This document shows, piece after piece, positions 6,541 to 14,289 of a DNA stretch of 43,846 nt. The translations under genes were made by a program, and so were the position numbers. Below the pieces are notes generated by a model, which was not told the DNA's origin, searched no databases, and saw only the letters and a program-made list of their open reading frames with translations. Where the stretch lies: the NCBI GenBank assembly GCA_016185105.1, contig JACPOE010000002.1, forward strand, positions 1 to 43,846, written 5' to 3'. The DNA comes from Bdellovibrio sp. Lineage in GTDB: Bacteria; Bdellovibrionota; UBA1018. Position 1 is the stretch's first letter. The number at the start of each line of letters is the position of its first letter.

Positions 6541-9282
6541 ATGAATTCGACCCTACTCACTTCTTCTGATTCTATCGAAAAGTTAGTTCGCTTTGGTGGC
6601 GGTAAGGCCACCAATTTGGCAAGACTGTCTCAAGCGGGTTTCCCGGTCCCGAGATGGTTCTGCGTCTCTTCGCAGGCTTTCAACTATTTTGTTGAGCTGA
6701 ACTCCCTGAAGGAATTTCTCTCTCAAAAGCGAGAAAACCTGAAAGAGTTTGCTTTGCAGGTTGAAGAGCGCTTCTTAAAAGCCGAATTGCCGGAAGACCT
6801 CGAGCAGATCATTGCTCACAAATTGGCGGAGTCAGGTTTGGATCAGGGTTTTGTTGCGGTGCGATCGAGTGGATTAGACGAGGATTCCGCTCAAAACTCT
6901 TTTGCGGGTCAATTTTCTTCTTTCCTTTTTCAGAAGGGAAAAGAGCAGATTTCTCAATCCCTCAAAAAATGCTGGGCCTCTGGATTTTCCGAGCGAGCCC
7001 TCAGCTACCGCATTGAAAGGGGAATCCCTTTAGAGGGAATTCAAGTAGGCGTTGTGATTCAAAAAATGGTGAATGCCGAAGTGGCTGGAGTGGTCTTCTC
7101 CAGAAATCCGATTCACCCGACCGATAGATCGACCCTGATGATCAGCAGCGTATGGGGTCAAGGTGAGGGGCTAGTGAGCGGCGAGCTGGATGCCGACCAT
7201 TTTGAAGTCCAAAGGAAGTCTTTCGAATCTAAAGTTACCGTTGTTCCTAAATCGCACCTTCTGGTCCAATCACCGACAGGAGGACTGCTGAAACAAGAGC
7301 TCTCAGAGGATAAAAAAGCCGTTTCAAGTTTAACTCGGGATCAGGTCACGGAAATTGCGAAGCTCTCCTTGGAACTTGAAAAGAGTCTTGGCTCACCTCA
7401 GGATGCTGAATGGGCAATCGAAAACTCGAAGATCTATCTGGTGCAAACTCGCCCAATTACACATCTGCCCTGTGATGCTTTTTTTGATGCGAAAATTAAC
7501 GGTGATTTCGGAATCCTGTGGGACAACTCAAATATCATCGAAAGCTATAGTGGTGTCACCTCACCCTTGACCTTCAGTTTCGCTAGTGGTGCTTATCGCC
7601 AAGTGTACATCCAATTCTGTGAACTGGTCGGAGTTCCGAAGGACGTCGTGGCAAGCCATGAACCGATGTTCAGAAACATGCTGGGCCTCATCCGCGGTAG
7701 AATCTATTACAATTTAATTAACTGGTACAAGCTGGTTCTTCTTTTGCCTGGCTCTTCGAGCAATAAAGGCTTCATGGAAACCATGATGGGCGTGAAGCAG
7801 AAGCTCAAGCCTGAGATGGCACGAATTTTTGATGAAGTTGCAAGCCCCCCCGAATACTCGTTCTTCAAAAAACTCTCTGTGAATACAATGACCCTGTGGC
7901 GATTCATTCGGATCGACTCTATTGTCGGTGGATTTCAAGACCATTTTAGAAAGCTCTATGAAGGCTATAGAAAATTGGATTTCCGAAAAATGTCCCTTAA
8001 CGAGCTCTCCGGCATTTTTCAGGAGCTTGATGAGAAGGTTTTGCGCCAGTGGAAAGCACCAATTATTAACGATTACCTCTGCATGGTATTTTTTGGATTA
8101 CTCAAAAAGCTGACTGAGAATTGGATTGAAAAGGGAGATTCGGCTGCTTCGCTCCAGAATGATCTTTTATGTGGCCAGGGAGAGCTAGAATCAACAGAAC
8201 CTACAAAGATGCTTATGCGCATCGCGGAAAAAATCGATTTAGGTCGAGGAGATTTTCGAGACTGGATTTCTACGACCAAGTCCGACGAAATTTGGAGTGC
8301 TTTTAGGAACCAGGCGGGTCCAGCAAAGCTATCGCCCGAAATCGTCTCGCTCTTTTATGAATTCTTAGACAAATATGGCTTTCGTTGCATCAATGAGCTG
8401 AAATTGGAAGAAACCGATCTTCACGATGATCCTAGTTTTGCCTTAAGTGCGATCTCAAGCTACGTGAGGATGAAAAGCTACTCCATCAGCTCCATGGAAG
8501 AACGAGAAAAGGAAATCAAGAAGAAGGCAGAGGACACCGTTCGAACTAAGCTTTCAGGGGTCCGCCTTTGGGCTTATATGTGGATTCTGAAACAGGCGCG
8601 AAAGGCTGTTAAAAACCGAGAAAATCTAAGGTTTGCAAGAACCAAGATTTTCGGGGTAGCCCGCCATTTGTTTCGTGGGATGGGACATGCCCTCACTGAG
8701 CTCGGCCATCTCGACCAACCCAAAGACGTCTTTTTTCTCACCGTTGAAGAACTCCAGGCGTTTGTCGAAGGACGAGCAATCTCAGTCCATCTCAAGCCCA
8801 TCATTGCTGCTCGGAAAGCAGAATACGAAGAGTATCGCCAGACCCTCGATCCCCCAGATCGCCTGATTACTATCGGCGCTGCGTGTGCCACTTTTGTCTA
8901 TCCGCAGATTCTGGCCGATTCAGATTTATTGCGAAACGAAACACCCCTTTCCACTGACCCAAATGTTCTTGTGGGAACCCCATGTTGTCCGGGCGTAATT
9001 GAGGGAACAGTCCGTGTGGTCGAGAATATTCAAGATGCCGATGGTATGTCTGGCGAAATTCTAGTTACTGCACGTACTGACCCAGGCTGGGTACCCTTGT
9101 ATCCTTCCTGTTCTGGACTATTGATAGAAAGAGGGAGCTTACTCTCTCACTCGGCAGTGGTAGCTCGCGAGTTAGGCTTGCCTACGATTGTTGGCATTTC
9201 AGGTGGCTTGATGACAAAATTGAAAACCGGACAAAAAGTCAGAATCGACGCCGCAAAAGGCGAAGTGAGGATACTAGCATGA
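6541..9282 (+). CDS. PEP-synthase/rifampin-phosphotransferase-like ATP-His dikinase
   Basis: 913 residues in three parts. Residues ~15-310 are the PEP-synthase-type ATP-grasp domain (GGKATNLARLSQAGFPVP; RSSGLDEDSAQNSFAGQ; ending with VQTRPITH). A ~450-residue middle region is unlike the PEP-binding barrel. The C-terminal swivelling phosphohistidine domain has LLSHSAVVARELGLPTIVG with His870. This order (ATP-grasp, substrate domain, His domain, no PEP barrel) matches rifampin phosphotransferase, in which ATP phosphorylates the histidine and the phosphate passes to a small-molecule hydroxyl. Here the acceptor is more plausibly a pathway intermediate than an antibiotic. RBS AGAGG precedes the ATG, and the stop overlaps the next start (ATGA). 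Confidence 0.8.
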   Translation: MNSTLLTSSDSIEKLVRFGGGKATNLARLSQAGFPVPRWFCVSSQAFNYFVELNSLKEFLSQKRENLKEFALQVEERFLKAELPEDLEQIIAHKLAESGLDQGFVAVRSSGLDEDSAQNSFAGQFSSFLFQKGKEQISQSLKKCWASGFSERALSYRIERGIPLEGIQVGVVIQKMVNAEVAGVVFSRNPIHPTDRSTLMISSVWGQGEGLVSGELDADHFEVQRKSFESKVTVVPKSHLLVQSPTGGLLKQELSEDKKAVSSLTRDQVTEIAKLSLELEKSLGSPQDAEWAIENSKIYLVQTRPITHLPCDAFFDAKINGDFGILWDNSNIIESYSGVTSPLTFSFASGAYRQVYIQFCELVGVPKDVVASHEPMFRNMLGLIRGRIYYNLINWYKLVLLLPGSSSNKGFMETMMGVKQKLKPEMARIFDEVASPPEYSFFKKLSVNTMTLWRFIRIDSIVGGFQDHFRKLYEGYRKLDFRKMSLNELSGIFQELDEKVLRQWKAPIINDYLCMVFFGLLKKLTENWIEKGDSAASLQNDLLCGQGELESTEPTKMLMRIAEKIDLGRGDFRDWISTTKSDEIWSAFRNQAGPAKLSPEIVSLFYEFLDKYGFRCINELKLEETDLHDDPSFALSAISSYVRMKSYSISSMEEREKEIKKKAEDTVRTKLSGVRLWAYMWILKQARKAVKNRENLRFARTKIFGVARHLFRGMGHALTELGHLDQPKDVFFLTVEELQAFVEGRAISVHLKPIIAARKAEYEEYRQTLDPPDRLITIGAACATFVYPQILADSDLLRNETPLSTDPNVLVGTPCCPGVIEGTVRVVENIQDADGMSGEILVTARTDPGWVPLYPSCSGLLIERGSLLSHSAVVARELGLPTIVGISGGLMTKLKTGQKVRIDAAKGEVRILA

Positions 9283-10307
9283 ATACACCCTTTCAACTCT
9301 ATGCACGTTCGCAAACCACCGACGAAAACGGATTTGCCACTCGGTTCGCAGGGGCCCAAGATCAGATCAGGAAAGACCCCTACCGAATTGGCCTTCCACC
9401 TGTCGAACTCGGTAAAAGATTCATTCAAATGAGAATGCCGTTTGAAACTGAGTTTTGGGTTGCAGAAAATAGCAGTGGAGCCCCGCTTGGACGGATTGCG
9501 GCGAACCTTTCGGCTCGTTTCCCCAACACTGGATTTATCGGTTTCTTCGAAGGGCAATCCTTTAGTGTTGCGAACGCATTAGTTCAGGAAGCCCTAAGTT
9601 GGCTGAAAAAAAGGGGAGTCGATGAAGTCTATGGGCCGGTCAATTTCAACACTTGGCTACCCTACCGCTTTCGAATCCACCCAGACTCCTCGCCTGTTTT
9701 CGCCTGGGAACCGATAAATCCGCCAGAGTATCCGATTTGGTTCGGAGAGATGGGATTCTCCGCAGATCATCTCTACCACTCTGATGGACTGGATGGGTTA
9801 AACGGAATATTAGAGGGCACAAGCAAAGATTACGAAAAGGCTTTAAAAGCAGGTTATACGTTCCGTCCCGCAGACACTGAGGCACTCCTAGAAAAAGAAG
9901 TCCCGATTCTCTACAAGCTGAGCATGCCTTCGTTCAGGGAAAACTTTCTTTTTGAGCCGGTTCCATATGAATTTTTTAAACAGCTTTATGTTCCCCTTGC
10001 TAAAAAAGCGGATGTCAGTCTAGCTCGGTTTGCATGCGACCCTCAGGGAAACGAGGTGGCTTTCTTTTTCAACTTTAAGGAGGGAAACTCCATGGTTTCT
10101 AAAACTGTAGGAGTCCTCCCTCAAGCCAGAGGACTTGGCCTCTCGAATGCAATGTTACATTCCGCAGCCCAAGCCGCGATCGAACAAGGCCTCTCGGGTT
10201 CGGTGATGGCGTTAATGAAATCTGGGATTCAGAGTGAGAGCTACGGAAAGAAGCAAAATCGAATATGGAGGCATGAGTACGTTCTCTTCAAAAAGGAGTT
10301 GAGATGA
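9279..10307 (+). CDS. GNAT-superfamily-like acyltransferase
   Basis: 342 residues, soluble, no signal peptide. The N-terminal half has FETEFWVAE...GRIAANLS..., then GFIGFFEG and AWEPINPPEYPIWFGEMGF, a layout seen in large GNAT-like proteins. The C-terminal part carries TVGVLPQARGLGLSNAML, which fits the GNAT acetyl-CoA-binding (Q/R)xxGxG/A strand-loop-helix, and ends with WRHEYVLFKKEL. It probably transfers an acyl group to an amine, or is a degenerate relative. It is coupled at both ends by ATGA overlaps, so it belongs to the same operon as the dikinase and the exporter. The substrate is unknown. Confidence 0.65.
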   Translation: MNTPFQLYARSQTTDENGFATRFAGAQDQIRKDPYRIGLPPVELGKRFIQMRMPFETEFWVAENSSGAPLGRIAANLSARFPNTGFIGFFEGQSFSVANALVQEALSWLKKRGVDEVYGPVNFNTWLPYRFRIHPDSSPVFAWEPINPPEYPIWFGEMGFSADHLYHSDGLDGLNGILEGTSKDYEKALKAGYTFRPADTEALLEKEVPILYKLSMPSFRENFLFEPVPYEFFKQLYVPLAKKADVSLARFACDPQGNEVAFFFNFKEGNSMVSKTVGVLPQARGLGLSNAMLHSAAQAAIEQGLSGSVMALMKSGIQSESYGKKQNRIWRHEYVLFKKELR

Positions 10308-11086
10308 ATTCTCTTTACACCTTGGAGAGCCTTCGCTTTCGTTACCAGACCGGACGTCAGTCGGTGGAAGCCCTCAAAAAGATTAGCTGCACTATTGAAT
10401 TGGGTGATTTTATTTGCCTCAGTGGTCCATCAGGAAGTGGAAAGAGTACCCTTTTGAACCTCTTGGGATTAATCGAACCACCCCAAGAGGGCCTACTCGA
10501 GTACCGGGGTCAAAATCTAAAAGGAATGACAGATCAGGAGCTCAACCAAATCCGAAAATTTGAAATCGGTTTTGTGTTTCAATCCTTTAATCTTTTTCCA
10601 GTCCTCACAGCCCAAGAAAATGTGGAATATTTTCTGACCCGGCAAGGATTGAAAAATAAAGAGCGAAAAGAACGGTCTCAGAAAGCTCTAAAGTCGGTCG
10701 GACTTTGGGAACACCGAAATCAAAAACCTTTAGAAATGAGTGGCGGACAGCGGCAACGGGTCGCAATCGCCAGAGCTCTGGCAAAAGCACCCCGAGTGAT
10801 CATTGCGGATGAGCCCACCGCAAGCTTGGATCAGAAAACCGGCCAGGAAATTATGAATCTCTTTCTGGAAGCAAATTCTCTGCTCGGAACGACCCTATTG
10901 GTCTCTAGTCACGATCCGCTAGTTCAAAAAGCTTGCCCGATCCGCTTTCATTTGGTCGATGGGGTCTTAAGGGAACAGGAACAGAATCAAAATTTAGATT
11001 GGTTGGTCGGAGTCGTTGCGGTTCCACCGAAATTTGTGCCTCCCGGAAAAACTAGGACCGAGGCAAGTTCTGTGAGGGAATTATGA
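10304..11086 (+). CDS. ABC transporter ATP-binding protein, LolD/MacB type
   Basis: 260 residues. The Walker A motif is GPSGSGKST (~41-49), the Q-loop region is VFQSFNLFP, the signature is MSGGQRQRVAIARAL, Walker B is VIIADEPTASLD, and the switch is SSHD. LolD and MacB ATPases drive extraction or export at the inner membrane of lipoproteins, lipids or small molecules. The protein is about 30 residues longer at the C-terminus than standard LolD. A clear AAGGAG lies just before ATG 10304, and both ends overlap neighbours by 4 bases. It pairs with the permease that follows immediately. Confidence 0.92.
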   Translation: MNSLYTLESLRFRYQTGRQSVEALKKISCTIELGDFICLSGPSGSGKSTLLNLLGLIEPPQEGLLEYRGQNLKGMTDQELNQIRKFEIGFVFQSFNLFPVLTAQENVEYFLTRQGLKNKERKERSQKALKSVGLWEHRNQKPLEMSGGQRQRVAIARALAKAPRVIIADEPTASLDQKTGQEIMNLFLEANSLLGTTLLVSSHDPLVQKACPIRFHLVDGVLREQEQNQNLDWLVGVVAVPPKFVPPGKTRTEASSVREL

Positions 11087-12288
11087 CCTTTCGTCTGGCG
11101 TTGCTGAATTTGACCCGCAATATGAGGCGCACCCTGGCAGTGCTCTTGACGGTGGCGCTGGGCAGCGGCTCCCTTTTTGTTTTTCATGGGTTTAATTTTG
11201 GAATTATGAATCAGTACCGGGAGAATACTGTCCACTCTCGATATGGCCATGGCCAAGTAAACACCCTGGGTTACAGAGACCTTGTTTATGAAAAACCCTG
11301 GGAACACTGGATAGGGGGATGGAGTGCCGTCGCCACCCAGCTAAAAGAGATCCCTGGGGTCAAACAGATCTTCCCGAGAATTGGATTCTACGGACTACTC
11401 ACGAATGGTCAAATCAGCGTTAGTGGCCGAGGCCAAGGGGTCGACGGCCTTGAAGAATCCAAGTTTTTTACAAACCTAAATATTGAAGAAGGCGTGGCTC
11501 TCTCTGATCAGCCTGATGGGATGGTTTTAGGAAAGGGACTTGCCCGGTCGTTAGATGTCAAAGTGGGAGGCCGAGTCACCGTTTTGGTCAATACCGTGAA
11601 CGGTACGATGAACGGGGGTGACTTCACAGTGGTTGGAGTCTTCCACACCGGAGCCAAAGAATTTGATGATGCGGTTTTTCGAATTCCGCTGGCTCAGACT
11701 TTTAAACTTTTAGACACAGATCGAGTCGAATCAATCGCCATCGGACTAAACGATGAAAAAGACTGGGGCAACGTAGTCACCTCTCTTAAGTCTCATTGGC
11801 CTGAACTTGAAGCCACGCCCTTTGCCGTATTGGACAAGGTCTATTATCAAAACTCAGTCGACTGGCTCAAATCTCAGTTTGGAGTCATTCAGGTTATCAT
11901 CCTAACCATAGTGGTGCTCGGAATCTTCAATACAATCTCCACTGGGGTACTGGAGAGGAAAAGTGAGATTGGCAACCTGAGAGCCAATGGCGAGTCTGTC
12001 CGAGATGTCCTAAGCTTGCTCAGTCTTGAGGGGTTGGCTCTGGGATTGATCGGATCTGGGTGTGGCCTTTTAATCGCCTGGTTATTCAATGTCATCTTTC
12101 TCAAAAATGGAATCTTGATGCCGCCTGCCCCTGGCCTTACCCGTCAGTACCATGTGTTTATTGAATTTGAGCCTATGATGGGTTTGTGGGCGGTTTTAAT
12201 GAGTTCGTTCACAGCTCTAGTGGCAACAATCGTTGCCTCGAATCGAGTAGCCCGTTTACCCATTGCAGAAGCATTGAGGTCTGTATGA
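11083..12288 (+). CDS. ABC transporter permease, FtsX/LolC/MacB type
   Basis: 401 residues with the expected topology: one N-terminal membrane helix (~17-40), a large periplasmic domain (~45-260), and three C-terminal helices (~266-290, ~314-340, ~365-388) of the FtsX domain. The motif ERKSEIGNLRANGES lies in the cytosolic coupling loop typical of LolC/LolE/MacB. Only one permease gene is present, so it probably forms a homodimer with two copies of the ATPase. Together with the LolA-like gene that follows, it looks like a dedicated Lol-style route for hydrophobic cargo. The stop TGA overlaps the next ATG. Confidence 0.9.
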   Translation: MTFRLALLNLTRNMRRTLAVLLTVALGSGSLFVFHGFNFGIMNQYRENTVHSRYGHGQVNTLGYRDLVYEKPWEHWIGGWSAVATQLKEIPGVKQIFPRIGFYGLLTNGQISVSGRGQGVDGLEESKFFTNLNIEEGVALSDQPDGMVLGKGLARSLDVKVGGRVTVLVNTVNGTMNGGDFTVVGVFHTGAKEFDDAVFRIPLAQTFKLLDTDRVESIAIGLNDEKDWGNVVTSLKSHWPELEATPFAVLDKVYYQNSVDWLKSQFGVIQVIILTIVVLGIFNTISTGVLERKSEIGNLRANGESVRDVLSLLSLEGLALGLIGSGCGLLIAWLFNVIFLKNGILMPPAPGLTRQYHVFIEFEPMMGLWAVLMSSFTALVATIVASNRVARLPIAEALRSV

Positions 12289-13007
12289 AATTTTTAGCTG
12301 CAGTCGTCCTTGTTTACTCCATTTCATCTCTGGTCGGCGTCGCCTCCACTGAACGGAAGTTTTCCGCCTCCCAAATCTTAAAAAAAGCGGACGAAGTCAG
12401 AAATCCCGGCGAAAGCTATTCGATGAAAGTTGAAGTCATCAACGGCGGCACTAGTGATGGATCTCGATCCCTTTTTGAAGTCTCAGTTCGCGGCAATGAC
12501 AAGACATTGATTAAAACTCTAGAGCCGGCCCGTGATCGAGGCCGAAATATGTTGATGCTCAAAGAAGACATGTGGGCCTTCATTCCTAATCTGAACCGTG
12601 CAGTCAGAATTAGCCTTGCTCAGAAATTAACAGGTCAAGCAGCCAACGGAGACATTAGTCGGATGCGTTGGAGCGGAGACTATACAGCAACCATTGAAGG
12701 TGAAGACGCACACCATTGGATATTATTTTTGACTGCCGAAAAAAAAGGCCTGACCTATGAAAAACTTCGGGTTTGGATTGAAAAAGGGAATTTCCACCCA
12801 AGCAAAGCTGAATTTTTAACTCTAGCAGGGAAACCTTTAAAGACTGCTTTGTATACTGACTATCGAAACTTAGCCGGTGGTATTCGTCCCGGAACAATTC
12901 AGATTCAAGATGCCATCCGCCAAGATCAGATTTCATCAATCCACCTGAAAGACGTTAGGATTGAAGAATTTCCGGAGTCTGTTTTTAATCAGAACGCTTT
13001 AAAGTAG
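12285..13007 (+). CDS. LolA-like periplasmic lipid/lipoprotein carrier
   Basis: 240 residues from ATG 12285, which overlaps the permease stop (ATGA); an in-frame upstream start at 12186 would remove the signal peptide and is less likely. Residues 1-~21 form a signal peptide (MKFLAAVVLVYSISSLVG then an A-S site). The mature part follows the 'outer membrane lipoprotein-sorting protein' family: SMKVEVINGG, a Lys-Thr-Leu strand, DMWAFIPNLNRAVRIS, and DISRMRWSGDY. The LolA fold has a hydrophobic groove that shields lipid tails in the periplasm. Its place directly after a LolCD-like pair suggests it receives the cargo that transporter releases. Confidence 0.85.
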   Translation: MKFLAAVVLVYSISSLVGVASTERKFSASQILKKADEVRNPGESYSMKVEVINGGTSDGSRSLFEVSVRGNDKTLIKTLEPARDRGRNMLMLKEDMWAFIPNLNRAVRISLAQKLTGQAANGDISRMRWSGDYTATIEGEDAHHWILFLTAEKKGLTYEKLRVWIEKGNFHPSKAEFLTLAGKPLKTALYTDYRNLAGGIRPGTIQIQDAIRQDQISSIHLKDVRIEEFPESVFNQNALK

Positions 13008-13014
13008 TTTTTTT

Positions 13015-14289
13015 ATGAATTTCCCGTTTAGAGGCTTGGTGTTCCTCTTCTCTTTGATGGCCGCTTCTGCGGCATTTTCGGAATCCTCCTTATCCAACCC
13101 CACTGCCGAGTTGGGTTATCAGAATTCTTTTCTTTTGGGCTCCGACTCTAACCGGGCCGTGGGATCAAATCCGACGCTGCTGACTCGATCCTTGTTCTAT
13201 TTTCAACCAGCATGGGCTCCCTCCTTTCGGATTGGAGATAGAACTTTTGAAACTCAAATGAAAGTCAGGGCCTGGCTAGATACAATACCGGGCGGATTTC
13301 AGTCCGAATTCAGCCTTCGAAATTTCTCAGTATCGACTGCACAGAGCCAGTGGCGCTTAGTAGCTGGGTTCCAGGAGATTGTTTGGGGAGAAACTTTTGG
13401 ATTTCCGGTTTTGGATTTGGTTAGCCCTCGCGACTTCAGAGACCCTCTTTTACTCGATGCAAACTGGGTAAGACTACCCACAGCCTCGTTGAACGCCCAG
13501 TACTTTTATGGGCAGACTACTGTTCAGCTGGTGATAACCCCTTTCGCACGGAGTCCAGTTTTTCCCAATTCTGGGTCCCCTGTAGACCCAACTCTTGGGA
13601 CCCCGGGAGTTTCCCTGAGGAACACCTCGGGAACTGACCTAGGAGGGATTGCTGGTGCTGAGTTCGGTGGAAAACTCAGTCACCTGTTTAGCAATGGAAT
13701 GGATGTGGGTCTGATCTATTTTCATCACTGGAACCGAAACCCCGTTTTTAGAATTTCACCCACCTCACCTCCGGGAACCTTCTTAGTATTACCCACGGAA
13801 CAGAAGGTCGAAACGCTTGGGTTTACTTTTAGCGCGAGCTTCGATTCCTGGGTGATCCGCTCGGACCAAGCAGTTCACCTGAATCAACCCCTCCAGACAG
13901 GAACATTGGGGACGGTTTCAAACGGCGCACAGTGGCAAAATGTGCTCGGAGCCGATTACACAGGCACTGATGAGTGGAGTCTGGGAATTCAGCTCCAGAC
14001 TACCCTTCAAATTTGGGACGGTGGAACCTTGGCACAGAAATGGGCCAGCGGAAGAATGACCAAAAAGTGGTTCGACGGTAAGGTCGAAGCAGAGCTTTTT
14101 GTTCTATCTGGATTAGATAATCCTGATCTGTGGCTACAGCCCAAGCTCACCTGGAACTGGGGAGACTCTTGGTCCCTGGCTCTACGGGCTGACTGGATCG
14201 CCTACAAAGGAGGGGCTCCCTCGCGGGGGAACCTCTGGATTGTTCGGGATCAAAGCCGCTTGCTCAGTTGGTTGACGTATAAACTTTAA
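13015..14289 (+). CDS. Outer-membrane beta-barrel candidate (DUF1302-like)
   Basis: 424 residues with a signal peptide (first ~22 residues, ending near SAAFSES). The rest is rich in alternating hydrophobic strands and aromatic girdle residues, for example LTWNWGDSWSLALRADW, and ends with WLTYKL, an aromatic-rich C-terminus typical of barrel proteins. The segment IVWGETFGFPVLDLVSPRDFRD resembles the WGE...PRD pattern I associate with DUF1302-type outer-membrane proteins, which are often encoded beside LolA-like proteins; that family link is from memory. It sits 7 bases after the LolA-like gene and is the last gene of the operon. It is a plausible outer-membrane acceptor or channel for the exported product. 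Its TAA interlocks with the stop of the convergent lipoprotein gene. Confidence 0.7.
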   Translation: MNFPFRGLVFLFSLMAASAAFSESSLSNPTAELGYQNSFLLGSDSNRAVGSNPTLLTRSLFYFQPAWAPSFRIGDRTFETQMKVRAWLDTIPGGFQSEFSLRNFSVSTAQSQWRLVAGFQEIVWGETFGFPVLDLVSPRDFRDPLLLDANWVRLPTASLNAQYFYGQTTVQLVITPFARSPVFPNSGSPVDPTLGTPGVSLRNTSGTDLGGIAGAEFGGKLSHLFSNGMDVGLIYFHHWNRNPVFRISPTSPPGTFLVLPTEQKVETLGFTFSASFDSWVIRSDQAVHLNQPLQTGTLGTVSNGAQWQNVLGADYTGTDEWSLGIQLQTTLQIWDGGTLAQKWASGRMTKKWFDGKVEAELFVLSGLDNPDLWLQPKLTWNWGDSWSLALRADWIAYKGGAPSRGNLWIVRDQSRLLSWLTYKL

